A DNA stretch of 64,000 nt from contig JBEKJP010000060.1 in the NCBI GenBank assembly GCA_050011155.1, positions 10,800-74,799 on the forward strand, read 5' to 3'. A program made the position numbers and the translations under genes. Origin of the DNA: Palsa-504 sp050011155. Its GTDB lineage: Bacteria > Actinomycetota > Actinomycetes > Streptosporangiales > Streptosporangiaceae. The notes under the pieces are model-generated. The model saw only the letters and a list, made by a program, of their open reading frames with translations. It had not been told where the DNA came from and searched no databases. Shown piece by piece: positions 17,923 through 26,372 of the stretch; position 1 is the first letter of the stretch; every line of letters begins with the position of its first letter.

Positions 17923-19924
17923 CGTCAGTGACATCGGCCCCGATACGCACGGCTTCGGGTGGTCGTCCGGCCAGGAGACCCTCCGCGTCGAGCCGTGGGG
18001 CCCTGACAGTATCCGGGTCCGCGGCCGCGTCGGCCCGATCCTCGACGGCCTCCCCGGCGCCCTCGACCACGAGCCGGAACCGTGCCAGGCCAAGACGGAG
18101 ATAACCGCCACGTCGGGCCGGCTGATCAACGGGCGCGTCACGGCCGAGCTCACCACCGATGTCGAAGAGCACGGGCAGGGCATGCTCCGGTTCACCAGCA
18201 CCACGACCGGCGACGAGCTCCTGGCGGAGCAGCCCATCCACTGGTGGTGGCCCGGCCCGCGGCTGTTCACCCCCACCGGCAACGGCTACCACCGTCTCGA
18301 GCAGTCGTTCCGCGCCTACGACGGGGAACGGCTTTACGGGCTCGGCCAGCACGGCCACGGGCGGCTCGACCAGAAGGGAACCGTCCTCGACCTGGTGCAG
18401 CGCAACGGCGAGGTCACCATCCCGTTCGTGCTGTCCAGCCGGGGTTACGGGCTGCTGTGGAACAGCCCGGCGATCGGCCGCGCCGAGCTGGCCGCCAACG
18501 GCACCCGCTGGGTGGCCGACAGCGCCCGCCAGATCGACTACTGGATCACCGCCGGGACGCCCATCCAGATCCTCGGCCGGTACGCCGACGCCACCGGACA
18601 CGTGCCCCTGCTGCCCGAATGGGCCAGCGGCTTCTGGCAGTCCCGGCTCCGCTACCGCACGCAGGACGAACTCCTCGAGGTCGCTCGCGAGTACGCCAGT
18701 CGCGGGCTGCCGCTGTCGGTCATCGTGGTCGACTACTTCCACTGGACCCACCTGGGCGACTGGAAGTTCGACCCCGGCGAGTGGCCGGACCCGGCCGCGC
18801 TGACCGCCGAACTGCGCGACATGGGCGTCAAGCTGATGGTGTCGGTCTGGCCCTCGGTCTCCCCGGTCAGCGAGAACTTCGGGCGGATGCGGGACGAGGG
18901 GCTGCTGATCGGGACCGAGCTCGGGCCGCTGGCCCAGGCGACGTGGCCCGACAAGGGCGTCGCCACCCCGGTGGACGTCGCCTTCTACGACGCCACCAAC
19001 CCGCGGGCCAGGGATTTCGTATGGGAAAAGGTCAGCGACAACTACCTGCGCCCCTACGGGATCGACGTGTGGTGGCTGGACGCCTGCGAGCCCGAGCTGC
19101 GCCCCGGGTTCCAGCAGAACCTGCGCTACCACGCCGGTCCCGGACTCGAGGTGGGGAACATGTACCCGCGGGAGAACACGAGGGCGTTCGCCGAGGGGAT
19201 GGCACGAGCAGGGGAGCCGGGCACGGTCAGCCTGACCCGTTCGGCCTGGGCGGGCAGCCAGCGGTACGGAGCGGCACTGTGGTCGGGAGACATCCCGGCC
19301 ACCTTCGCCAGCTTGCGGGCGCAGATCCGGTCGGGTCTTAACGTCGCGATCAGCGGCATCCCGTGGTGGACGACCGACATCGGGGGATTCCACGGCGGTG
19401 ACCCCGACGACCCCGAATACCGCGAGCTGATCGTCCGGTGGTTCCAGTACGGCGTGTTCTGCCCGCTGTTCCGGTTGCACGGGAACCGGGAGCCGTTGAT
19501 GCCGTTCGGCCTCGAGCAGACCGGCGGCCCGAACGAGCCATGGTCCTTCGGCCCGGAGGCCTACGAGCACATCACGGCGGCGATCTTCCTGCGCGAGCGG
19601 CTGCGGCCGTACATCATGACGCTGATGCGCGCCGCCCACGCCGACGGCCTCCCGCCCATGCGGCCACTGTTCACCGACTTCCCGGCCGACCCCGGGGCTT
19701 GGGCGGCCGAGGACGCCTACCTGTTCGGGTCTGACCTGCTGGTGGCCCCGGTGGCCGAGTACGGCGCTCGGGAGCGGCCGGTCTACCTGCCGGGCGGCGC
19801 CCGGTGGGCGGACGCCTGGACCGGGGCGGAGCACGACGGAGGGAACGTGGTGCGCGCCGACGCGCCGCTGGGCCGGATCCCGCTGTTCCTGCGCGACGGC
19901 GCGCACCTTCCTGTCGTCGGCTAG
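17915..19924 (+). CDS. GH31 alpha-xylosidase (YicI type)
   Basis: 669 residues from a GTG at 17915 with AGGAGG 7 nt upstream, overlapping the lacI stop. The N-terminal beta-sandwich is followed by the GH31 barrel: WASGFWQSRLRYRTQDEL, LMVSVWPSV, nucleophile in WWLDACEPE (D389) and acid/base in LWSGDIPATF (D459). The SGFWQSR and WWLDACEPE forms are those of YicI-like alpha-xylosidases rather than maltases. It would release xylose from the non-reducing end of xyloglucan oligosaccharides. No signal peptide, hence cytoplasmic. It ends tail-to-tail with GH12, sharing the palindromic CTAG stop at 19921-19924. Confidence 0.88.
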   Translation: MSSVSDIGPDTHGFGWSSGQETLRVEPWGPDSIRVRGRVGPILDGLPGALDHEPEPCQAKTEITATSGRLINGRVTAELTTDVEEHGQGMLRFTSTTTGDELLAEQPIHWWWPGPRLFTPTGNGYHRLEQSFRAYDGERLYGLGQHGHGRLDQKGTVLDLVQRNGEVTIPFVLSSRGYGLLWNSPAIGRAELAANGTRWVADSARQIDYWITAGTPIQILGRYADATGHVPLLPEWASGFWQSRLRYRTQDELLEVAREYASRGLPLSVIVVDYFHWTHLGDWKFDPGEWPDPAALTAELRDMGVKLMVSVWPSVSPVSENFGRMRDEGLLIGTELGPLAQATWPDKGVATPVDVAFYDATNPRARDFVWEKVSDNYLRPYGIDVWWLDACEPELRPGFQQNLRYHAGPGLEVGNMYPRENTRAFAEGMARAGEPGTVSLTRSAWAGSQRYGAALWSGDIPATFASLRAQIRSGLNVAISGIPWWTTDIGGFHGGDPDDPEYRELIVRWFQYGVFCPLFRLHGNREPLMPFGLEQTGGPNEPWSFGPEAYEHITAAIFLRERLRPYIMTLMRAAHADGLPPMRPLFTDFPADPGAWAAEDAYLFGSDLLVAPVAEYGARERPVYLPGGARWADAWTGAEHDGGNVVRADAPLGRIPLFLRDGAHLPVVG

Positions 19925-20619
19925 GAGCTGCTCACCGAGTAGCTGTTGATGGTGAAGTTCTCCTGCACGTTGCCAGTGCCGCTGATCTCCCAGCCGTACT
20001 GGACGGTGGACAGCGTCGGGTTGGAGAAGTAGGCCTTGGTGTTCTCGAGGTACTTCAGCATGTCGAGCACGTTGACCGTGCCCGCGCTCTCGTTGCCGGA
20101 GCGGACGAACGAGTACGTCGGGTTGGAGCCGTTGTTCCCGGCGTAGAGGGTCCACGTGCTGCCGTCGAGGCTGACGGTGCCCACCGACGAACCGAGCGGA
20201 CCGACGTTGCCCTTCACGTACGTCCAGATCATGACCTCGATACCGCTGCCGTTCAGCCAGATGTCATAGGCCGACTCCCAGTTGCCGCTGCCCGGGTTGC
20301 TCTCGCTGAACGAGCTTGTGACCGCGTGCAGCGAGTTGAGGGCGGTGCCGATCGACTTGCTGTCGTTCGGGTAGGACTTCACGCCGGACGTGCTCGGCTG
20401 GGTCGAGTAGACGCCCCAGTTGCTGGCGGAGTTGACCCACAGGGTCTGGGTGCCGTGGCCGCTGCCCCATTCGTCGTTGTAGAGGGTGTAGCCGCCGGTG
20501 GAGTACGACGCGTACTGGGCGGAGGACTCGTACACGAAGGCGAGGGCGCTGGTCGCGGTGAGCGTGAGGGCCGCCGCCGCTGCCGCTATCGGCAGGGCCG
20601 CGCGAACGAGCTTGCGCAT
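19921..20619 (-). CDS. secreted GH12 endo-beta-1,4-glucanase/xyloglucanase
   Basis: 232 residues. The signal peptide (KLVRAALPIAAAAAALTLTA, cleavage after TSALA) leads to a single GH12 jelly-roll domain. The two catalytic glutamates are in SGIEVMIWTYV (E128) and VQYGWEISG (E211). It lacks a binding module. It would cut glucan or xyloglucan backbones outside the cell. Operators O4 (about 35 bp upstream of the ATG) and O5 lie in its control region, so it should respond to the same LacI regulator although transcribed separately. Confidence 0.9.
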   Translation of the reverse strand: MRKLVRAALPIAAAAAALTLTATSALAFVYESSAQYASYSTGGYTLYNDEWGSGHGTQTLWVNSASNWGVYSTQPSTSGVKSYPNDSKSIGTALNSLHAVTSSFSESNPGSGNWESAYDIWLNGSGIEVMIWTYVKGNVGPLGSSVGTVSLDGSTWTLYAGNNGSNPTYSFVRSGNESAGTVNVLDMLKYLENTKAYFSNPTLSTVQYGWEISGTGNVQENFTINSYSVSSS

Positions 20620-20653
20620 GGATTCTCCCGTGGCTTCCTTGCGGACGGTTGTC

Positions 20654-20663
20654 GAAGCGCTTC
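20654..20663. promoter_or_regulatory. LacI-type operator O4 (GAAGCGCTTC)
   Basis: Perfect palindrome in GTCGAAGCGCTTCAA, 35 bp upstream of the GH12 start codon, within the expected promoter region. Confidence 0.75.
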
Positions 20664-20786
20664 AACTCTTCCTTTGAGTAGACAACGGGCGGCAATATCC
20701 GTCAACATCCAACATGCAAACGCGTGCATCACGATGCCTGCTCCGGAACGGCGACCGATAAGGGGCACCGGTGATCGTTATCCCGC

Positions 20787-20796
20787 GAAGCGCTTC
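20787..20796. promoter_or_regulatory. LacI-type operator O5 (GAAGCGCTTC)
   Basis: Perfect palindrome in GCGAAGCGCTTCGAAG, 133 bp from O4. No rightward gene starts nearby, so it is read as a second, upstream operator for GH12. Confidence 0.7.
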
Positions 20797-21050
20797 GAAG
20801 ATTGTTACTGCCGCGCCCGGCGCGACGCGGATCCGCTGCTTCCCGCGGGTCCGGTCGACCTCGCCCGTCTTCGCGGCGCTGAGACGTCCGGCGAAATCAC
20901 CTAGAGATCTTCAACAGCGGAGGTTAACCGGTCGGCGGGTCAGGCGGTAGCCGGTGCGGGGATGGGGCCAGGGGTTCCGTGGGCCTCATGCGGTCCGGGC
21001 TCGGTCCGGGCTCGGGCTTGGCCCGGCCTGGGGCTTGGTCCGGGCTCGGT

Positions 21051-21140
21051 GCGGGCGGTGCGGGCGGTGCGGGCGGTGCGGGCGGTGCGGGCGGTGCGGG
21101 CGGTGCGGGCGGTGCGGGCGGTGCGGGCGGTGCGGGCGGT
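21051..21140. repeat. 9-bp tandem repeat, ten copies
   Basis: GCGGGCGGT is repeated ten times without interruption. Because the unit is a multiple of three, all six frames stay open across it. Copy number probably varies between strains. Confidence 0.95.
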
Positions 21141-21179
21141 GCGCCTGATCGCTGTTCGGCTTGCAGAGGGCGGGTTATT

Positions 21180-21229
21180 AACCACGACGATGGAACATCG
21201 TGGTGGTCAGAACCACGACGATGGAGCAT
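21180..21229. repeat. direct repeat AACCACGACGATGGARCAT with embedded inverted repeat
   Basis: Nineteen bases at 21180-21198 recur at 21211-21229 with one change (31-bp period). The first copy also forms ACCACGA ... TCGTGGT (21181-21204). It may be a regulatory site or the edge of a decayed element. Confidence 0.5.
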
Positions 21230-21632
21230 TGCCGTAGTTACGCCCGGCCCGGGACCGCGCGGGAGCTGGTACCGGCGGTGCTGGTGATGTGGGAGCGGGC
21301 CGCTGAGGCGGGCGGCGCGGCTGGCTTGCGTGCCAGGCCGGGCCAGAACGGCCGGGAGGGCGCTGGGGCTACGCAGGCGAGATCGCTGGTGAACGTCCAC
21401 AAGAAGAGATCGCTAGCCGGCTCGCGTCCACCGCTCGCATCTGGTCGACGAGCACGCGGGTCCATCTCGGTCTCCGGCCGGAAGATCGCGGGCAGCTCAC
21501 CGCGGCGTCGGCGGCCCGGTGGGTCCCGCCCCGGTCGACGGGGCGCCGCAGGCCTTGACGATTGCGTGCCGGGTGATCGGCTATGGCTGCCGGGGGATCG
21601 GAATCGCCTGTCAGGTCTAGCCTCAACCTTAA

Positions 21633-21662
21633 TTCCTAGTTTATCTATTGTGTTAGTAGGAA
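21633..21662. promoter_or_regulatory. putative LysR operator at sulfur operon promoter
   Basis: An AT-rich block in a GC-rich setting. TTCCTA (21633-21638) and AGGAA (21658-21662) lie in a larger perfect inverted repeat, TTAATTCCTA / TAGGAATTAA (21629-21638 and 21657-21666). The same TTCCTA-N19-AGGAA arrangement with identical spacing precedes the lysR gene (30794-30823). Likely site of that regulator. Confidence 0.55.
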
Positions 21663-21717
21663 TTAATCATCCGGGCCACGCCGGGCGGGAACCTAACCGA
21701 GAGGAGGTCGGCCGCAG

Positions 21718-21777
21718 GTGCTCGTTTGCCGCCGCTACGTCGACCACCGTCGTACCGCCAGCTGTCTGTGTCGCTGA
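21718..21777 (+). CDS. cysteine-rich leader peptide (attenuator ORF)
   Basis: A 19-codon ORF, MLVCRRYVDHRRTASCLCR, with GTG start and AGGAGG at 21702-21707 (10-nt spacing), located between the AT-rich promoter element and the first monooxygenase gene. It has three Cys codons, two near the end (TGT CTG TGT). It resembles the short RRHVDLxRxxSAxC-type leader peptides that precede sulfur-assimilation genes in actinobacteria, where ribosome pausing at Cys codons couples downstream expression to cysteine supply. The following 120 nt to the monooxygenase ATG would hold the regulatory RNA structure. No other function is suggested. Confidence 0.7.
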   Translation: MLVCRRYVDHRRTASCLCR

Positions 21778-21898
21778 TCTGACCGGGGACACCGCGGTCC
21801 CTTCCGCATCGCCGCCTTCGAGTTCCCCGCCTCCCGAATCCGCCGCGTTCCGTACGCCGCCAGGCCGCCGCCTGCGCCCGACACCCCGGAGATCCTCC

Positions 21899-23296
21899 AT
21901 GTCCGCCGTGACATCCGCACGACCACGACCGCTGCACTTCGCGGCGTTCGTGATGAACACGACCAGCCACATCATCCAGGGCACCTGGCGCCGTCCGGCC
22001 GCGCGGCAGACCGACTTCAACGACCTCGAGCACTGGGTCGGCCTGGCCAGGACGCTGGAGCGGGCCAGGTTCGACGCTGTCTTCTTCGCGGACGTGGTCG
22101 GGCTGTACGCGCCCTACCGCGGCGACGAGCGCAAGTACTTCGAGGCCGGCCTGCAGGTGCCAAGCAACGACCCGTCGGTGCTGGCCAGCGCGCTCGCCTA
22201 TGTCACAGAACACCTGGGCATCGCGTTCACCGCCTCGATCCTGCAGGAGCATCCGTTCAACTTCGCCCGGCGCGTCTCCACTCTCGACCACGCGAGCAAG
22301 GGCCGGATCGCCTGGAACATTGTCACCAACTACCTGCCGAACGCTTCCCGCAACTTCGGCCTGGACGGGCTGACCAAGCACGACGAGCGCTACGCCTGGG
22401 CGGACGAGTACGTCGACGTGACCTACAAGCTCTGGGAGGGCTCCTGGGAGGAGGACGCCCTCCGCCAGGACCGCACGACCGGGATCCACGCCGACTACGA
22501 CAAGGTCCACCCGATCGATCACGAGGGCCCGCGGTACAAGGTCGAAGGCCCGCACCTGGTGAGCCCGTCGCCGCAGCGCACGCCGCTGCTATTCCAGGCG
22601 GGCGCGTCGGAGGCCGGCCGGACGTTCGCGGCGAAGAACGCCGAGGCGGCCTTCATCGTGTCGCCGAACCTGGCCGCGGCCGCCCGCGACACCGCGGACA
22701 TCCGCGCCCGCGCGGTCAGGTACGGCCGGCGGCCGGACGACATCAAGTTCTTCCAGGGCCTGTACATCGTCCCGGGCTCGACCGAGGCGGAGGCCAGGCG
22801 CAAGGCGGCTGAGCTCGACGAGTGGATCGACTACGACGCCCAGCTCTCGCACTTCGCGGGATCGCTCGGCGTCGACTTCGGCCATGAGGATCTCGATACC
22901 CCGGTCGGCGAGCTCACCACCGAGGGCGTGCAGAGCATCGTCGGCTGGATCAAGGACCTGGTCCCGGACCGGCCCGCCACCTTGCGCGACGTGGCGCACT
23001 ACACCGCCAGCAACAGCCGGATCACCGGTACCCCCGAGCAGATCGCCGGTGAGCTGGCGCGGTGGCAGGCGGCGGGTGTCGACGGCATCAACCTGGTCAA
23101 TGCCGAGATCCCGGGGTCGTACGAGGAGTTCGCGGACCATGTCGCACCGGTGCTCCAGGAGCGGGGCCTGATGCAGCGGGACTACGCCGAGGGAACGCTC
23201 CGGCACAAGCTCTTCGGCCGCGGCGACCGGCTGCCCGGCCGGCACCCGGCCGCCCGCTACCGCCGCGCGTCGTCCCCGGCGCCGCAGCGCGCCTGA
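21899..23296 (+). CDS. FMN-dependent monooxygenase, NtaA/SnaA/DmoA family
   Basis: 465 residues of the luciferase-like flavin monooxygenase family: HFAAFVMNTTSHIIQGTWR, TLDHASKGRIAWNIVTNYLP, EGPHLVSPSPQRTPLLFQAG and the C-terminal FGRGDRLPGRHPAARYR, all hallmarks of the NtaA/DmoA branch. Such enzymes use FMNH2 from a partner reductase and O2 to cleave C-S or C-N bonds in sulfur compounds or chelators. The start at 21899 has GGAG 8 nt upstream; the frame is open further up but shows no family similarity. The Cys-rich leader and importer favour an organosulfur substrate. No flavin reductase is nearby. Confidence 0.88.
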   Translation: MSAVTSARPRPLHFAAFVMNTTSHIIQGTWRRPAARQTDFNDLEHWVGLARTLERARFDAVFFADVVGLYAPYRGDERKYFEAGLQVPSNDPSVLASALAYVTEHLGIAFTASILQEHPFNFARRVSTLDHASKGRIAWNIVTNYLPNASRNFGLDGLTKHDERYAWADEYVDVTYKLWEGSWEEDALRQDRTTGIHADYDKVHPIDHEGPRYKVEGPHLVSPSPQRTPLLFQAGASEAGRTFAAKNAEAAFIVSPNLAAAARDTADIRARAVRYGRRPDDIKFFQGLYIVPGSTEAEARRKAAELDEWIDYDAQLSHFAGSLGVDFGHEDLDTPVGELTTEGVQSIVGWIKDLVPDRPATLRDVAHYTASNSRITGTPEQIAGELARWQAAGVDGINLVNAEIPGSYEEFADHVAPVLQERGLMQRDYAEGTLRHKLFGRGDRLPGRHPAARYRRASSPAPQRA

Positions 23297-23305
23297 AGGA
23301 CCGAC

Positions 23306-24688
23306 ATGAAGCGACTCATCCTCAACCTGTTCGAGATGAACTGCGTCAGCCACATCACGCACGGGCTGTGGCGCCTGCCCGGGAACAACCGGGAGCGGCA
23401 CAACGACATCGAGTACTGGACCGAGCTCGCCCGGCTGCTGGAGGAGGGCGGCTTCGACGCGGTCTTCCTCGCCGACGTGATCGGCACCTACGACGTCTTC
23501 CGCGGGTCCGCCGACACGTCGATCAGGGAAGGGCTGCAGATCCCGAACAACGACCCGTCGCTGGTCGTGCCGGCCATGGCCGCGGTCACCCGGCACCTCG
23601 GCTTCGGCATCACGTTCTCCACCACGTACGAGCCGCCGTTCGCCTGGGCCCGGCGGCTGAGCACCCTGGACCACCTGACCAAGGGCCGGGTCGGCTGGAA
23701 CATCGTCACCTCGTACCTGCCGAACGCGGCCCGCAACTTCGGCCGGGACGGCGAGGTGGAGCACGATACCCGGTTCGAGATCGCGGACGAGTACCTCGAC
23801 GTTCTCTACAAGCTCTGGGAAGGGTCGTGGGACGACGACGCGATCGTCGCGGACCGGGAGCACAACGTCTTCGCGGACCCGGCCAAGATCCGCCCGATCG
23901 ACCATGACGGGAAGTACTTCAAGGTCGAGGGCCCGCACCTGCCGTCACCGAGCCGGCAGCGGACCCCGGTGCTTTTCACCGCCACCGCGTCGGGGGCCGG
24001 CACCAGGTTCGCCGGCCAGCACGCCGAAGTGGTGTTCACGGGCGGCCCCAGCACCTCGTTCATCAAGGGGACGATCGGCAACATCCGCGAGGCCGCGGTC
24101 GAGGCCGGGCGCCGGGCGGACGACGTCAAGTTCATCACCATCGCGGGCGTCATCGTGGGGCGGACCGAGGCGGAGGCCGCCGCCAAGCTGACCGAGTTCG
24201 AGCGGCTGAGCAGCCCGGAAGGCTACCTGGCCCACGCCAGCCTGCCGTTCGACCCGACCGCATTCCCGCCGGAGGCCAAGCTCAAGGAGGTCGCGAGCGG
24301 CGATGGCGGCATCGGGCGGCGGCGTGGTCCGTTCGACCCGGAGCAGACCGTCGGGGAGTTCCTCGCCGGCTTCGGTGACCTGTCCCGGCAACCGCTGTTC
24401 ACCGCCGGGACACCCGAGGTGGTCGCCGACGCCATCGAAGGATGGCTCGACGACGTGGGCATCGACGGCATCAACCTGCTGCAGTACCACTCTTACGACA
24501 CCGCGCGGGACTTCATCGAGCTGGTTGTGCCCGTCCTGCGCCGCCGCGGCCGGCTCCGCACCAGCTACGACGCGGACGAATCCTTGCGCGATCGCATCTT
24601 CGGGGCCGGCGACCGCCTGCCCGGCCGCCACCCGGGCGCCCGCTACCGCGGCGGCGCTCACCTGCCCGTGACCGAGCTCAGCGCCTGA
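23306..24688 (+). CDS. FMN-dependent monooxygenase, NtaA/DmoA family (second copy)
   Basis: 460 residues, 9 nt after the first monooxygenase and clearly paralogous: NLFEMNCVSHITHGLWRLPG, STLDHLTKGRVGWNIVTSYL, KVEGPHLPSPSRQRTPVLFT and FGAGDRLPGRHPGARYR. The two proteins differ in the middle and in FHEAD-like substrate loops, so they may oxidise successive intermediates or form a two-component pair rather than being redundant. It needs reduced FMN from elsewhere. It lies 25 nt before the binding-protein gene, so the whole set is one operon. Confidence 0.88.
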   Translation: MKRLILNLFEMNCVSHITHGLWRLPGNNRERHNDIEYWTELARLLEEGGFDAVFLADVIGTYDVFRGSADTSIREGLQIPNNDPSLVVPAMAAVTRHLGFGITFSTTYEPPFAWARRLSTLDHLTKGRVGWNIVTSYLPNAARNFGRDGEVEHDTRFEIADEYLDVLYKLWEGSWDDDAIVADREHNVFADPAKIRPIDHDGKYFKVEGPHLPSPSRQRTPVLFTATASGAGTRFAGQHAEVVFTGGPSTSFIKGTIGNIREAAVEAGRRADDVKFITIAGVIVGRTEAEAAAKLTEFERLSSPEGYLAHASLPFDPTAFPPEAKLKEVASGDGGIGRRRGPFDPEQTVGEFLAGFGDLSRQPLFTAGTPEVVADAIEGWLDDVGIDGINLLQYHSYDTARDFIELVVPVLRRRGRLRTSYDADESLRDRIFGAGDRLPGRHPGARYRGGAHLPVTELSA

Positions 24689-24713
24689 CCCGCAGAAAAG
24701 AGAAGAACTCACG

Positions 24714-26363
24714 ATGACGAGACCCAGTTTCGTACGGCTCAGCGCGAGCGCGGGCGCCGCCGCCCTCCTCCTGAGCGGCCTCCTGGCCGGCTGCGGCGGG
24801 AGCGGCGCGACCGCCTCCTCGGCCGCCGACGGCGGCACCATCGTCAAGGGCGGCACGATCGTCTACGGCCACGAGCAGGAACCGCCGTGCCTGTACGGCG
24901 GCTGGCTGCAGGAGGCCTACATCGACCGCAACGTCCTCGACTCGCTGGTGACCGAGGCGGACGACGGATCGATCAAGCCCTGGCTGGCGACCAGCTGGAA
25001 GGTCTCCAGCGATGGGCTGACCTATACCTTCACCCTCAAGCCGGGCGTCAAGTTCACCGACGGCACCCCGCTGAACGCCCAGGCCGTCGCCGACAACTTC
25101 GCCTTCTGGGAAAAGGGCGGCAACAGCACCGCCCAGGTCTCGATCGACCCGTACTTCAAGTCGGCGCAGGCCCTCGACGCGACTCACCTGCTGGTCACGC
25201 TGAACAAGCCCTACCTCCCGCTGCTGACCATGCTCACCCAGGCGTACTTCGGCATCTTGTCCCCGGCGAACATCAAGCAGGGCAACACGGCCGTCTGCAA
25301 CGACCCGATCGGCTCCGGCGCCTTCACGATCAAGCAGTGGAAGCACGGCCAGGAGGTGATCCTGGTCAGGAACGCGGGCTACACCTCCTGGCCGGCCACC
25401 GCCAAGCATCAGGGGCCGGCCCTGGTCAACGAGGTGGACTGGAAGTTCCTGCCCGACCCGATCGAGCGCTACGCGTCGCTGACCACCGGCGAGACGAACG
25501 TCATCTACGACGTCCCGACCGTCGACTGGGCCAACGCCGAGGCGAACTACCAGGTGACGCGGTACATCACGCCCGGCAAGCCGGTCTCCATCTACCTGAA
25601 CACGATCAAGGGCGTCTTCACCGACAAGCTGGTCCGCCAGGCGTTCGCGTACGGCGCCGACCGCAAGGCCGCCGTGCAGACCGCGTTCCACGGCGTGATC
25701 CCGTACGAGGGCAACCCGTCGGTCAGCCAGGCCACCCCGGGCTACGACCCGTCGGTGGCGCAGGCGTACCCGTACGACCCGGCCAAGGCGAACCAGCTGC
25801 TGGACCAGGCCGGCTGGACGGCGAAGAACGCGGCCGGCTACCGGACCAAGGACGGCCAGGAGCTCACCGTGACGTTCGCCTACCCGGCGGGCTCTGTCAT
25901 CACAGCCGAGGGCGCCACGCTGCTGCAGATCCTGCAGCAGCAGTGGAAGCAGGTCGGCTTCAACGTGAACCTGATCCCGGAAACCCAGGCGGAGACGTTC
26001 TCCGGCAAGTTCTCCACGCCGGATTCCTACGATGCGCAGCCGTGGTACTGGACCAGCCCGAGTCCCGCGATCTTGTGGATCGTGTGGCGCCCGAACACCA
26101 AGGCCGACCCGAACTACAGCAACTCCTCTTTCTACAACAACAACCAGCTGTCCGCACAGATCCAGGACGGCAACAGCGCGCCCACCGCCGCCGCGGCGGA
26201 CCCGCACTACTGGGAGGCCCAGCAGATCATCCAGGACAACGCCGCCGCGGTCGGCCTCTACACGCAGTTCATGTCGATCGCGGTCGCGAAGAACCTGCAC
26301 GACGTCTGGCTCGAGAAGAGCCAGGGCGAGCCGGTCTTCGAGGACGCCTACTTCACGAAGTGA
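24714..26363 (+). CDS. ABC transporter substrate-binding lipoprotein (SBP_bac_5, peptide/opine type)
   Basis: 549 residues. The signal peptide ends in a lipobox (LLSGLLAGCGGSG), so it is a surface lipoprotein. Family 5 features follow: ATSWKVSSDGLTYTFTLKPG, FTDGTPLNAQAVADNF, DPIGSGAFTIKQWKHGQEV and AFAYGADRKAAV. These proteins bind peptides, opines, nickel chelates or other small organic molecules. With two flavin monooxygenases upstream, the likely cargo is the organosulfur (or chelator) compound they degrade. The ligand cannot be predicted from sequence. Confidence 0.9.
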   Translation: MTRPSFVRLSASAGAAALLLSGLLAGCGGSGATASSAADGGTIVKGGTIVYGHEQEPPCLYGGWLQEAYIDRNVLDSLVTEADDGSIKPWLATSWKVSSDGLTYTFTLKPGVKFTDGTPLNAQAVADNFAFWEKGGNSTAQVSIDPYFKSAQALDATHLLVTLNKPYLPLLTMLTQAYFGILSPANIKQGNTAVCNDPIGSGAFTIKQWKHGQEVILVRNAGYTSWPATAKHQGPALVNEVDWKFLPDPIERYASLTTGETNVIYDVPTVDWANAEANYQVTRYITPGKPVSIYLNTIKGVFTDKLVRQAFAYGADRKAAVQTAFHGVIPYEGNPSVSQATPGYDPSVAQAYPYDPAKANQLLDQAGWTAKNAAGYRTKDGQELTVTFAYPAGSVITAEGATLLQILQQQWKQVGFNVNLIPETQAETFSGKFSTPDSYDAQPWYWTSPSPAILWIVWRPNTKADPNYSNSSFYNNNQLSAQIQDGNSAPTAAAADPHYWEAQQIIQDNAAAVGLYTQFMSIAVAKNLHDVWLEKSQGEPVFEDAYFTK

Positions 26364-26372
26364 GGTCCTCCA

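Larger units (their letters stand above)
20797..21632. other. gene-poor region with repeats
   Basis: No gene is supported. It holds a GC-rich region of GTCCGGGCTCG-type degenerate repeats (about 20990-21050), the 9-bp tandem array at 21051-21140, paired ACCACGACGATGGA copies, and GC-rich sequence to the sulfur operon promoter. The frames open through the array read as Ala/Pro or Gly/Ala low-complexity sequence, as expected of any GC-rich 9-bp repeat. Confidence 0.6.

Noticed and set aside
17900..20155. 751-codon open frame antisense to GH31
   Set aside because: Long antisense frames are normal at this GC content; the sequence is low-complexity Arg/Gly/Val and has no family features, whereas the plus strand encodes a complete GH31.
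21051..21140. CRISPR array
   Set aside because: Units are 9 bp with no spacers.
20924..21400. Minus-strand frame with PPAPPAPPA repeats as a proline-rich protein
   Set aside because: The repeat is open in all frames because the unit is 9 bp; no ribosome-binding site or flanking domain supports a gene.
21200..21898. 233-residue N-terminal extension of the first monooxygenase
   Set aside because: It overlaps the AT-rich promoter element and leader peptide; family similarity begins at the ATG at 21899.
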